The notes below the pieces were generated by a model that had not been told where the DNA came from, made no database searches, and saw only the letters and a list, made by a program, of their open reading frames with translations. From positions 104,008 through 168,007 of the forward strand of contig CAIPTY010000051.1 in assembly GCA_903868145.1 (NCBI GenBank): a stretch of 64,000 nucleotides of DNA, in the 5' to 3' direction. Positions 9,113 through 19,322 of this stretch are shown one piece after another. Position 1 is the stretch's first letter, and every line of letters begins with the position of its first letter. Origin of the DNA: an uncultured Desulfuromonadales bacterium (GTDB taxonomy: Bacteria; Desulfobacterota; Desulfuromonadia; Geobacterales; Pseudopelobacteraceae). Made by a program: the position numbers and the translations under genes.

Positions 9113-9221
9113 GTCAATTGCCTCCTTTGAATGACACAATACGGACGGGAGCGGAAAAAGTGATTAACGAAATCGCGCAACATCTCGAAGGTGAAAAAAA
9201 GTTTGTAGGGAGGTGAAAAAA

Positions 9222-9884
9222 TTAAACGTTAAGGAAGGTATGACAGCAGGTGAAGGGGTGAACAGATGCTTTGCAGACAGGGCACACGGGCTTTTCGTCC
9301 CGTATCTGTGCCGTGTAGGAATCGGTTGAAAGGTCGGATGAAACCCGGTAGTTCAAGGCGGGGACTTCTTCAACGGTAAGGCCGGGAATCAGGAATTTAG
9401 GCTTGCAGCAGGTGCCGCAAAGAATTTTTTGCAGGTCATTCTTTACCCTGTTCCAATGTTTCACGTTGCCGGTCTGGTTGAAACTTGCCAGGCGATAGCG
9501 TGAGTACCAATCGGCAACGACACTTTTCAGGGCAAGAACATTGCGGTGAGAATACGAATCAGAACTGAATAGGCTTCTGATAACAGGGAAATCCGGCTCT
9601 TTCAGCAGCTTGTCCAGGGTGCGCCGACTTATCCAAAGATATTCAGCTATCTTTTCGCCGCTCCACAGCATTTCAGAATAAAGGTGGCAAATATCATCCT
9701 TACTCATGGCTGATTGAATTTGTCGGGGTTTTAAAGGGTTTCGTACCTTGTGAATGGGGAGGGGAAAGCGTTTTTTCAGGTCAAGCAGGAGCTTCACGGG
9801 TTCTTTTTGCAGGTCAAACAGCCCCAGGGATTCAGCAATAGCCTCATTTGTGTATGTCAGCCGGTTGTCAATGTGCCGGATCAT
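9222..9884 (-). CDS. Hypothetical protein with C-terminal Cys-rich zinc-ribbon-like region
   Basis: HTH-like AEYLWISRRTLDKLLKEPDFPV; CGTCCKPK and CPVCKASVHPFTCCH. Confidence 0.55.
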   Translation of the reverse strand: MIRHIDNRLTYTNEAIAESLGLFDLQKEPVKLLLDLKKRFPLPIHKVRNPLKPRQIQSAMSKDDICHLYSEMLWSGEKIAEYLWISRRTLDKLLKEPDFPVIRSLFSSDSYSHRNVLALKSVVADWYSRYRLASFNQTGNVKHWNRVKNDLQKILCGTCCKPKFLIPGLTVEEVPALNYRVSSDLSTDSYTAQIRDEKPVCPVCKASVHPFTCCHTFLNV

Positions 9885-9885
9885 A

Positions 9886-10155
9886 TCATTTCCCGTGTAA
9901 GATTCGTCGTATCTGCCGGATTTTCAGCCCGTGGCGTTCGGCAAGCTCTACATGGTTGAATCCAGAAAATTCCCTAATGATTCGAGCATTGCGCTTGTTC
10001 CTGTCCAGGTCTTTCATGCTGGGAAACGTCAATCGCATTCCGCCGATAGTTTCAGCCATTGCCTGAATGATCTTTTCTGAAAGCGGTTTCCCAAAATCAG
10101 CCCGCAACCGGTTTAAAAGTGTCTCAATTGCCGCCGCATTTTCTTGCCGATTCAT
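9886..10155 (-). CDS. Mor-family-like transcriptional activator
   Basis: IIREFSGFNHVELAERHGLKIRQIRRILHGK resembles Mor C-terminal HTH. Confidence 0.65.
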   Translation of the reverse strand: MNRQENAAAIETLLNRLRADFGKPLSEKIIQAMAETIGGMRLTFPSMKDLDRNKRNARIIREFSGFNHVELAERHGLKIRQIRRILHGK

Positions 10156-11387
10156 GCCGCCGCCTTCTTGAACGGAATGACTTTAGCCCCTGCCTTCAAG
10201 CCGTCCAGATAATCAGCCCAGGTCTGCATCATCTTCTTGCGTTCGATAAGGTGCGACGTCCGGTTGTATGCCCTGCCGTTCGGGTCTCTGACTGCATGTG
10301 CAAGCTGGTGTTCAATGAAATCAGGCCGGAATTGCAGCACTTCGTCAAGAATCGTTCGCGCCATTGCCCGGAATCCGTGGCCGGTCATGGTCTCCTTGTC
10401 AAATCCCATGTACCGGAGCGCCGCGTTTATGGTGTTGTCACTCATAGGCCGGGCACTGGTTCGACCGGGAAACAGATATTTTCCAGCGCCGGTAAGCGCC
10501 TGCAAGGATTTCAGGATTTCAACCGCCTGCCGTGAAAGTGGTACAAGGTGCGGTTCCTTCATCTTCATCCGATCTGCCGAAATGTTCCATTGTGCTTCTT
10601 CAAGGTCAAACTCTGACCATTCGGCCTTCTGTAGCTCCCCAGGACGGACAAAAACAAGCGGTGCAAGCCGCAAGGCGCACTTGACGGCAAAAGAGCCTTG
10701 ATATTCATCTATCGCACGGAGAAGGGGGGGGAGTTCTTTCGGGTCTGTAATGGCGGCATGGTGCTTGACTTGTCGCTTTTCAAGGCAGTCACGCGGGCGT
10801 ATGGGTGCGGAAACATCGGTGTCAATAAGTCCGGTAACAACGGCATAGCGGAAAACCTGCCCGAAAATGATCTTGATTCGTAGAGCGGTGTCAAGCGCCC
10901 CCCGCGCCTCGACTTTCCGCAGGATTGCCAAAACCTCCCCGGTCTTGATCTTGGAAATGGCAACGGATCCGATCACGGGGAAAACATCACGTTCCAGGCG
11001 ACTTATTACGGTGTCAGCGTGCCCTTTTGACCATGCCGCAAGCTGTTTGCCGTACCATTCCCGCGCAACCGTCTCAAAGGTAATTTCTTGCCGCGCCCGT
11101 TCCGCTGCCTCTTCCTTCTTTGCCGCTGCCGGATCAATACCGTTCGCAAGCAGCTTGCGGGCATCAAGCCGCCGCTGTCTGGCATCAGCCAAGCTGATTT
11201 CAGGATAAGCCCCCAGGTAAAGCGTTTTCTCCCTGCCGTCAAAGCGGTATTTGAAGCGCCACAGCTTGCCGCCTGTAGGAGTGACAAGCAGAAACAACCC
11301 GCCGCCGTCAAAAAGCTTCACGTCTTTTGTCTGGGGTTTCGCTTTGTGTACCTGTAAATCAGTAAGCGGTAGAATCCTTTTCGGCAT
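10152..11387 (-). CDS. P4-type tyrosine recombinase/integrase
   Basis: MPKRILPLTDLQVHKAKPQTKDVKLFDGGGLFLLVTPTGGKLWRFKYRFDGREKTLYLGAYPEISLADAR (DUF4102 N-terminus); MTGHGFRAMARTIL; RAYNRTSHLIERKKMMQTWADYL. Confidence 0.93.
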   Translation of the reverse strand: MPKRILPLTDLQVHKAKPQTKDVKLFDGGGLFLLVTPTGGKLWRFKYRFDGREKTLYLGAYPEISLADARQRRLDARKLLANGIDPAAAKKEEAAERARQEITFETVAREWYGKQLAAWSKGHADTVISRLERDVFPVIGSVAISKIKTGEVLAILRKVEARGALDTALRIKIIFGQVFRYAVVTGLIDTDVSAPIRPRDCLEKRQVKHHAAITDPKELPPLLRAIDEYQGSFAVKCALRLAPLVFVRPGELQKAEWSEFDLEEAQWNISADRMKMKEPHLVPLSRQAVEILKSLQALTGAGKYLFPGRTSARPMSDNTINAALRYMGFDKETMTGHGFRAMARTILDEVLQFRPDFIEHQLAHAVRDPNGRAYNRTSHLIERKKMMQTWADYLDGLKAGAKVIPFKKAAA

Positions 11388-11397
11388 GGGGTTTTCC

Positions 11398-11458
11398 TCC
11401 TTTTGGGGGTGCCTCATTTTTTGGTTTTGGGGGTGCCCTTGATATACACCCCCAAAAC
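11398..11458. promoter_or_regulatory. Candidate integrase arm-type binding sites and int operator
   Basis: TTTTGGGGGTG at 11401-11411 and 11425-11435, inverted copy CACCCCCAAAA at 11447-11457. Confidence 0.55.
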
Positions 11459-11504
11459 AACCGATTTCAAACGTATCAGAACGGACGGCAACGGACAAGC
11501 AAAA

Positions 11505-11542
11505 AGAAAAAGCCCCTGATTTCTCAAGGGCTTTTTTGCTTA
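11505..11542. terminator. Bidirectional terminator-like hairpin downstream of tRNA-Ser
   Basis: AAAAGCCC...GGGCTTTTTT stem with T tracts on both strands. Confidence 0.6.
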
Positions 11543-11566
11543 ACCGGACTGTGCCGGATTATGTTT

Positions 11567-11654
11567 TGGCGGAGAAGGTGAGATTCGAACTCACGGAGGT
11601 GTTACCCTCGGCGGTTTTCAAGACCGCTGCCTTAAACCACTCGGCCACCTCTCC
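11567..11654 (-). tRNA. tRNA-Ser (anticodon TGA), encoded CCA
   Basis: GGAGAGGTGGCCGAGTGGTTTAAGGCAGCGGTCTTGAAAACCGCCGAGGGTAACACCTCCGTGAGTTCGAATCTCACCTTCTCCGCCA; long variable arm. Confidence 0.95.
11574..11586. repeat. tRNA-proximal att-like direct repeat
   Basis: GAAGGTGAGATTC within tRNA-Ser 3' end. Confidence 0.75.
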
Positions 11655-11701
11655 AGAACTGGTTACTTCTATAGCATACCAATTATAAAAGTTCAAAGGT
11701 T

Positions 11702-12988
<1,287 letters not shown>

Positions 12989-13058
12989 TTATTTTTGATG
13001 GGTAAGCGTGTATGTACTAGCACTGGAAATACCCTCCCGTCAATCCAAAAGAGCCATT

Positions 13059-14081
13059 ATGAAACTGACTGCAACCACTTTCATGCTCATCTCAGCGCTC
13101 CTCAGCCTGCCATTGCCCCTGCTGGCGGAGGAAATCATCATCAACGCCGTCGGCGATGTCATGCTGGCCGGCCGCTGGGCCGCCACAATCAGGAAAAGCG
13201 GCTACGACTTCCCTTTCCGGGCAGTTTCAGCGGAGCTGAAAAAGGGTGACATCACCCTCGCCAATCTGGAAACCCCCATTGCCCGCAGTGGAATTGAATT
13301 CACCGAGAAGAAGTTCCGTTTCCGGGCCGAACCGGCCATAGCCCCGGCTCTCAAGCTGGCGGGCATCAATCTGGTCACACTTGCCAACAACCACAGCATG
13401 GATTTTGGCGGGACGGCTCTGACTGAAACACTCCAGTACCTGGAAGCCTCCGGTATAGCGTGGATCGGTGCCGGAAAAAACCTGAGTGAAGCCCGCAGGG
13501 CGGCTTTTTACACCATAAAAGGTAAGAAGTTCGCCTTCCTGGGGTACTCGCTGACCCAACCCACCGAGTTTTTCGCCGGCACCTCCCGTCCCGGAACAGC
13601 GCCGGGTTACGAAAAAATATTCGGCGAAGACATCGCCAATGCCCGCAAACTGGTCGATCATGTCATCGTCAGCTTCCACTGGGGAACGGAAGGCAAAACA
13701 TCCGTTCAGGCCTATCAGCGCGTTATCGCCCACAAGGCCGTCGATGCCGGTGCTGATGTGATAATCGGCCACCATCCCCATGTTTTGCGGGGTGTGGAGC
13801 GCTACAAAAACGGCATCATCTTCTACAGCCTGGGCAACTTCACCTTTGCCAGCAAGAGCAGGACAGCCGACAGCAGCGCGATCATCCGCCTGCGGTTTAA
13901 TAACGGAAAGCAGGAAGCCGAGCTGCTTCCGCTCGACATTCTCTACCGCCGGGTGGGATTCCAGCCACAGCTTCTTTCAGGCAAACCGGCGGCCGACGTC
14001 ATCGCGCGCCTGAACAAGCTGTCACAACCGTTCAAGACAGAAATCCGGATTCTTGATGGCCGCTGCATGGTGCCCTTCTGA
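13059..14081 (+). CDS. CapA family (poly-gamma-glutamate synthesis-type) secreted protein
   Basis: VGDVMLAGRW...ITLANLETPIA...LANNHSMDFG...IIGHHPHVLRGVE. Confidence 0.88.
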   Translation: MKLTATTFMLISALLSLPLPLLAEEIIINAVGDVMLAGRWAATIRKSGYDFPFRAVSAELKKGDITLANLETPIARSGIEFTEKKFRFRAEPAIAPALKLAGINLVTLANNHSMDFGGTALTETLQYLEASGIAWIGAGKNLSEARRAAFYTIKGKKFAFLGYSLTQPTEFFAGTSRPGTAPGYEKIFGEDIANARKLVDHVIVSFHWGTEGKTSVQAYQRVIAHKAVDAGADVIIGHHPHVLRGVERYKNGIIFYSLGNFTFASKSRTADSSAIIRLRFNNGKQEAELLPLDILYRRVGFQPQLLSGKPAADVIARLNKLSQPFKTEIRILDGRCMVPF

Positions 14082-14082
14082 T

Positions 14083-15789
14083 ATGCGTATCCTGCTGGCA
14101 ACTCTCCACGCAAAGTTCGCCCACTCATCCCTGGCGCTTCCCTGTCTGGCAGCCTATTGCAGCGATCTGACAGGGGTTTCAGTCATTATCCGCGAATACA
14201 CCATCAACGAGCCTCACGATCAGCTTGTCCGTCAGATCATGTCCGAGCAGCCCGACCTGCTGGCCCTCTCCTGCTATATCTGGAACATAGAGAAAACCCT
14301 CCGCATCATCTCGGACATAAGAAAGATCGCCCCGAAAACCATGATCGTGCTGGGCGGTCCGGAGGTTTCCTTCGGCATCTTCGAGCTGATGCATGCCAAT
14401 CCGGCCATAGACTTTGTCATCCGAGGCGAAGGCGAACTTGTATTCCGCAGGCTGGCCGAAGCCTTGTCGGTCAGCCCCGCGGACCCTTTACCCGCAGCGG
14501 TTCTTGAAAAAATCGACAACCTGTTCTTCCGCGCCGACAGCGACATCATCGCCGGACCGCATACCACGGAACCTCTGCCGCTCGACAGCATGCCGTCCCC
14601 CTTCGAGTCCGGTCTGGCAGACCTGAGTAAACCGCTGGTCTACTACGAAACATCCCGCGGCTGCCCCTTTTCCTGCGCCTTCTGCCTCTCATCGGTCGAA
14701 GGGCGGGTTCGCTCCTTCTCACCGGGCCGAATCGAGCAGGACCTGATGACCCTGATGCAGCAGGGGGTGACGAAGGTAAAGTTGGTGGATCGCACCTTCA
14801 ACTACGACGCGAAACGGGCCGAAAGAATCTGGCAATTCATTCTGGGCAACAACCGCCGGAGTCACTTCCATTTCGAGATTGCCGCCGACCTGCTGACTGA
14901 ATCCTGTATCGAGCTGCTGAGGCGAGTGCCGGAACAGACCTTTCGCTTTGAAATCGGCATCCAGTCCGCATCGCAGGAAACCCTGGCACAGGTCAACCGG
15001 AGAGCCGATCTGGGGAGGATTTACTACGTCATCCGGCGCCTGCGGGCGGAAACACACATCGAACTGCACCTCGACCTGGTGGCAGGGCTGCCGGGAGAAG
15101 ATTATCAGGGTTTTCTCGCCTCGCTTCAGAGTGTTGCCAGCCTCCATCCCCATCAGATCCAGGTGGAGCCGCTCAAGGTGCTCAAGGGTTCACCCATGAG
15201 GGAGATCGCCGACCGCCGGGATTACCGGTTTTCATCATTTCCCCCCTATACCATTCTGCGCAATTCCTGGCTTTCTTTCGACGATATCGGCCGTATCGAA
15301 ACCATCGGACGACTGCTGGATCTGTTTTACAATCAGGGCGGATTTACCACGGCGCTGGACTTCATGTGTGAGAGGTTCACCGTTGCACGCATATACGACG
15401 GGATGGCGCGGCAGGCCGGGATAGAAAACCTTTCCGGGCGCACCACGCTCCGCCGTTACGAACTCTTCGCCCGTCTGGCGGTGCCGTTGCTGGATGAATC
15501 GGATCGCCATCTGCTGCATGACGTGCTCTTCTTTGATTACTGCAGCAGCGAGATGCCGCTGATGGGTAAAATGCCGACATTCATGGCACACCGGCACCAG
15601 CAGTGTGCCTGGCCCGGCCGTTCAGAGTTGCCGAACGAACTGAGCCTGCCGGGCGGAAGCCGGGTCAGGTCATTCCGGTATACATTCGAGAGGGACTACC
15701 GGGATGCCGTGCGGCAGGGGGGCTCCGCAGAGATCACGTTCGTGTATGTTTCCGGCGAAGGAAAGGGTTTACAGGTGATTGTTGTATAA
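14083..15789 (+). CDS. B12-binding domain radical SAM protein
   Basis: YETSRGCPFSCAFCLSS CxxxCxxC motif after B12-binding-like domain; DUF4080-type C-terminus likely. Confidence 0.9.
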   Translation: MRILLATLHAKFAHSSLALPCLAAYCSDLTGVSVIIREYTINEPHDQLVRQIMSEQPDLLALSCYIWNIEKTLRIISDIRKIAPKTMIVLGGPEVSFGIFELMHANPAIDFVIRGEGELVFRRLAEALSVSPADPLPAAVLEKIDNLFFRADSDIIAGPHTTEPLPLDSMPSPFESGLADLSKPLVYYETSRGCPFSCAFCLSSVEGRVRSFSPGRIEQDLMTLMQQGVTKVKLVDRTFNYDAKRAERIWQFILGNNRRSHFHFEIAADLLTESCIELLRRVPEQTFRFEIGIQSASQETLAQVNRRADLGRIYYVIRRLRAETHIELHLDLVAGLPGEDYQGFLASLQSVASLHPHQIQVEPLKVLKGSPMREIADRRDYRFSSFPPYTILRNSWLSFDDIGRIETIGRLLDLFYNQGGFTTALDFMCERFTVARIYDGMARQAGIENLSGRTTLRRYELFARLAVPLLDESDRHLLHDVLFFDYCSSEMPLMGKMPTFMAHRHQQCAWPGRSELPNELSLPGGSRVRSFRYTFERDYRDAVRQGGSAEITFVYVSGEGKGLQVIVV

Positions 15790-15897
15790 TTCCCGGGTAG
15801 CAGGGCCCTGAGGATATTTACTCTATCTGACTCTTTGACGCAGGAATTGTAACCTTTGTCAACTCTTCACAGAACACATCATTACAGGAGCTTCAAC

Positions 15898-16752
15898 GTG
15901 ATTAATCCAGGTACCAGGCAGCTGACCATCATGTTCGCAGTTTCGTTCTTTCTGATCATCTGGATGACATCAGCTGCAGACGCCTCTGAAAAACCGGACG
16001 AGCATCAGCACCACGCTGCGCCTGCCGCGCAAGGTGGTTCCACGGAAATCGGTCTGGACGAACATCTCGGATCCCGTATTCCACTGGAAACCGTTTTCAG
16101 AGATGAAAACGGGACCAGTGTGAGACTGGGCGATCTGGTCACCGGTCCGACCATCATCCTGCCGGTTTATTACAGCTGCACCAATGTCTGCAATTATATG
16201 CAGGGGGGATTGGCCAGGGTTATGAATACGGTGAAAGGAAAAGCGGACAGCGACTACCGGGTCATCTCCATCAGCTTCAATCCGGACGAGACGCCGGAAC
16301 AGGCAGCAAGAACCAGAAAGATGTATCTCGCCGCCATAGATTCTCCGTTTCCTGCCAATGGATGGCGCTTTCTGACCGGCGACCGGAATAACATCCATCG
16401 TTTCACAGACTCCATCGGGTATCGTTTCAAGCAGCAGGGACGGGATTACATCCATCCCGTTGCCAGCGTGATCGTTTCCGGCGACGGCAAAATTGTACGC
16501 TACCTGTACGGCACGTCATTCCTTGCGAAAGATCTGAGTCTGGCCCTGCTTGAAGCCCGAGATGGGAAGGTAGGCACCACCATCCGCAAGATGGTGGATT
16601 TCTGTTTCACGTTTGACCCGGCAGGAAAAACGTATGTGTTCAACATTCTCAGGGTGAGCGCAACCGTTGTAATCCTGACAACCGGGTGCTTCCTGCTGTT
16701 TCTGCTGCTGACCGGAAAAAAACGCACCATTCAAAAAATGGAGGATCTATGA
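15898..16752 (+). CDS. SCO1/SenC family copper chaperone with C-terminal TM
   Basis: VYYSCTNVCNYM CxxxC; RFLTGDRNNIHRFTDSIGYRFKQQGRDYIHPVA; GTG start with CAGGAG RBS. Confidence 0.88.
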   Translation: MINPGTRQLTIMFAVSFFLIIWMTSAADASEKPDEHQHHAAPAAQGGSTEIGLDEHLGSRIPLETVFRDENGTSVRLGDLVTGPTIILPVYYSCTNVCNYMQGGLARVMNTVKGKADSDYRVISISFNPDETPEQAARTRKMYLAAIDSPFPANGWRFLTGDRNNIHRFTDSIGYRFKQQGRDYIHPVASVIVSGDGKIVRYLYGTSFLAKDLSLALLEARDGKVGTTIRKMVDFCFTFDPAGKTYVFNILRVSATVVILTTGCFLLFLLLTGKKRTIQKMEDL

Positions 16753-18413
16753 GTACCGCTGAAGATGGACGCCTCATGGCGGAACGGGGTTTCTGGACTG
16801 ACACCGGAAAAACCGGTATCGGCGCCTGGATTTTCTCCACCGACCATAAACGGATCGGGCTGCTGTATTTCTACTCGGTGCTCTTCTTTTTTCTGGTCGG
16901 TGTAATACTCGGCCTTTTGATGAGGATCGAACTGATGGCACCGGGACGGGATATCATGGGACCCCAGACCTACAACGCGCTGTTTACCCTCCACGGCGTA
17001 GTGATGATTTTTCTTTTCATCATTCCGGGCATTCCAGGCGCCTTCGGCAACATGGTCATGCCGATCCAGATCGGTGCGCCGGATGTCTCCTTTCCCCGCC
17101 TTAATCTCTTCTCCTGGTGGCTCTACGCCATCGGAGCCGTGCTGGTGCTGACATCGCTGTTCACAGGGGGCGGGGCGCCTGATACCGGCTGGACATTCTA
17201 TGTCCCCTTCAGTGCAAAATCGGCCACAAACGTCTCTCTGGCACTGTTTGGCGTCTTTGTGCTCGGCTTCTCCTCCATCCTGACCGGCCTCAACTTCGTC
17301 ACCACCATACACCGCCTGAGAGCCGTGGGGATGACCTGGAGCCGTATCCCGCTCTTCACCTGGTCGCTCTATGCCACCGCCTGGGTGCAGATTCTGGCGA
17401 CACCGATCCTGGGCATCACGCTGGTGCTGGTTATTGCCGAGCGGATGCTGGGCACCGGACTGTTTGACGCCGCCCGTGGAGGTGACCCGATCATGTTCCA
17501 GCATCTCTTCTGGATCTATTCGCACCCGGCGGTCTACATCATGATCCTGCCGGCAATGGGGATCATCTCGGATATCATCCCGGTATTCTCCCGCAAGCCG
17601 ATCTTCGGCTACAAGATGATCGCCTTCTCGAGCCTGGCGATTGCCGCCGCCGGTTCACTGGTCTGGGGACACCATATGTTTACCAGCGGCATGAGCGACA
17701 CCGCTGTGCTGGTCTTCTCTTTCCTGACCTTCATCGTGGCTATACCATCCGCCATCAAGGTCTTCAACTGGGTCTCAACCCTCTATCGCGGCTCCATCTC
17801 CCTCGACCCGCCGATGCTGTTCGCCCTGGCCTTCATTCTGCTCTTCTCCATCGGCGGCCTGACCGGCCTGATACTCGGCGCACCGGCCACGGACGTTCAC
17901 GTCCATGACACCCATTTTGTGGTGGGTCATTTCCACTACGTCATGTTTGGCGGAACCGGCTTTGCGTTCTTTGCCGCCATGCACTACTGGCTCCCCAAGT
18001 TCTACGGCAGGATGTACCGGAAACGGCCGGCGGTGATCGCCTGGTGTTTGATGTTCATCGGCTTCAACGTGCTCTATATGTCGATGAAGGTGCTGGGGAT
18101 GCGGGGAATGCCGCGCCGTTATTACGATTATCTTCCGGAATTCGCGCAACTGAACCTGGTGGCAACGGTGGGAAGCTGGATACTGGCCGCAGGCCTGGCA
18201 ATAATGCTGGTAAATCTTTTCAGGGGGTTATTCCGGGGGGAGGCATTCACCGGTAATCCCTGGGGCGGCGCCACACTGGAATGGAGCACCACCACGCCGC
18301 CGCCGACGCTCAATTTCATCAAAGAACCGGTTGTTACTCATGGCCCATACGATTTCAAGGCCTTGGCAGATGATTCTCCAGACGGCATGCCTGGCGACGG
18401 GAGGAATCAATGA
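16749..18413 (+). CDS. ctaD: Cytochrome c oxidase subunit I (caa3-type)
   Basis: STDHKRIGLLYFY...FWIYSHPAVYIMILPAMG...HDTHFVVGHFHYVMFGG; RBS GAGG upstream of 16749. Confidence 0.95.
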   Translation: MSTAEDGRLMAERGFWTDTGKTGIGAWIFSTDHKRIGLLYFYSVLFFFLVGVILGLLMRIELMAPGRDIMGPQTYNALFTLHGVVMIFLFIIPGIPGAFGNMVMPIQIGAPDVSFPRLNLFSWWLYAIGAVLVLTSLFTGGGAPDTGWTFYVPFSAKSATNVSLALFGVFVLGFSSILTGLNFVTTIHRLRAVGMTWSRIPLFTWSLYATAWVQILATPILGITLVLVIAERMLGTGLFDAARGGDPIMFQHLFWIYSHPAVYIMILPAMGIISDIIPVFSRKPIFGYKMIAFSSLAIAAAGSLVWGHHMFTSGMSDTAVLVFSFLTFIVAIPSAIKVFNWVSTLYRGSISLDPPMLFALAFILLFSIGGLTGLILGAPATDVHVHDTHFVVGHFHYVMFGGTGFAFFAAMHYWLPKFYGRMYRKRPAVIAWCLMFIGFNVLYMSMKVLGMRGMPRRYYDYLPEFAQLNLVATVGSWILAAGLAIMLVNLFRGLFRGEAFTGNPWGGATLEWSTTTPPPTLNFIKEPVVTHGPYDFKALADDSPDGMPGDGRNQ

Positions 18414-19012
18414 GCCACGCAGTTCACAAGGATTACGCCGGAGCCAAGCTCGGCATGTGGCTGTTTTTATTTACAGAAATTCTGTTGTTCGGGGGGCTGT
18501 TTATTCTGTATGCGGTTTATCTGGCCCGCTATCCGCAGGATTTTTCCAGCGGCGGTCATCAACTGAATGTCGTTCTGGGGGGTACCAACACCTTCCTGCT
18601 GGTTACCAGCAGCCTGTTCGCCGCCATGGCGCTGACAGCTATACAGCAGGACAAGAGGCTCCTGACATTGCGTCTGATCGGGGGAACGATCCTCTGTGCG
18701 GCCGGTTTCATGGTGATCAAGTACATCGAATGGAGCTCCAAAATCCACCACGGCATCTATCCCGGTTCTGCCAGCATTGTCAAAGGCCCTCCCGGAGAAT
18801 CGGTGTTCTTCAGCCTCTATTATCTCAGCACCGGCATCCACGGTCTGCATGTTCTGATCGGCGCCACGCTGCTGGGTGTTGTTGCGTTGCGCGTAAAAAA
18901 CGGAACCATCAACAGCACCGATTACGTCATACTGGAGAACGGGGTGCTCTACTGGCATCTGGTGGATCTGGTCTGGATTTTTATTTTTCCGCTGTACTAT
19001 CTCATGCTGTAG
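18410..19012 (+). CDS. ctaE: Cytochrome c oxidase subunit III
   Basis: KLGMWLFLFTEILLFGGLF...STGIHGLHVLIG...YWHLVDLVWIFIFPLYYL. Confidence 0.93.
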   Translation: MSHAVHKDYAGAKLGMWLFLFTEILLFGGLFILYAVYLARYPQDFSSGGHQLNVVLGGTNTFLLVTSSLFAAMALTAIQQDKRLLTLRLIGGTILCAAGFMVIKYIEWSSKIHHGIYPGSASIVKGPPGESVFFSLYYLSTGIHGLHVLIGATLLGVVALRVKNGTINSTDYVILENGVLYWHLVDLVWIFIFPLYYLML

Positions 19013-19022
19013 GGAGAGTCTC

Positions 19023-19313
19023 GTGACTGCACAGCCCCACGAACATAACATCATAAGCTTCAGGAAACTGGCCGCCGTCTGGGCCACGCTGCTGGTTCTG
19101 ACAGCAGCGACAATAGCAGTCACCCGTTTCGACCTGGGTGGGCTCAAGGTCATAGGCGCGCTTACGATCGCCTGTACAAAAGCAGGGTTGGTGATCGCCT
19201 TCTTCATGCATATGAAATACGAGAACCGGCTGTTGCAGATTCTGCTGTTCGTCGCCGTGGTGACCCTGGCGATATTCATCGGGCTCACTTTCTTTGATGT
19301 GCTCTACCGCTGA
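19023..19313 (+). CDS. Cytochrome c oxidase subunit IV-like (caa3 CtaF type)
   Basis: Small three-TM protein: KLAAVWATLLVLTAATIAVTRFDLG...AFFMHMKYENR; operon position. Confidence 0.85.
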   Translation: MTAQPHEHNIISFRKLAAVWATLLVLTAATIAVTRFDLGGLKVIGALTIACTKAGLVIAFFMHMKYENRLLQILLFVAVVTLAIFIGLTFFDVLYR

Positions 19314-19322
19314 GGAGTTATC

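Larger units (their letters stand above)
3775..11586. mobile_element. Integrative genetic element in the tRNA-Ser 3' end (integrase/AlpA/replication/resolvase element; satellite- or plasmid-like)
   Basis: Tyrosine integrase adjacent to tRNA-Ser; direct repeat GAAGGTGAGATTC at 3775-3787 and 11574-11586; all recognisable genes inside on minus strand; helicase, replication, AlpA and resolvase genes. Confidence 0.85.

Noticed and set aside
10237-10701. 154-aa plus-strand ORF opposite the integrase
   Set aside because: Antisense shadow of the integrase catalytic domain.
16731-17525. 264-aa minus-strand ORF opposite ctaD
   Set aside because: Shadow of cytochrome oxidase subunit I, His/Asp/Gln-rich antisense product without family features.
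18467-19288. 273-aa minus-strand ORF across ctaE/ctaF
   Set aside because: Antisense shadow over two membrane-protein genes with clear oxidase motifs.
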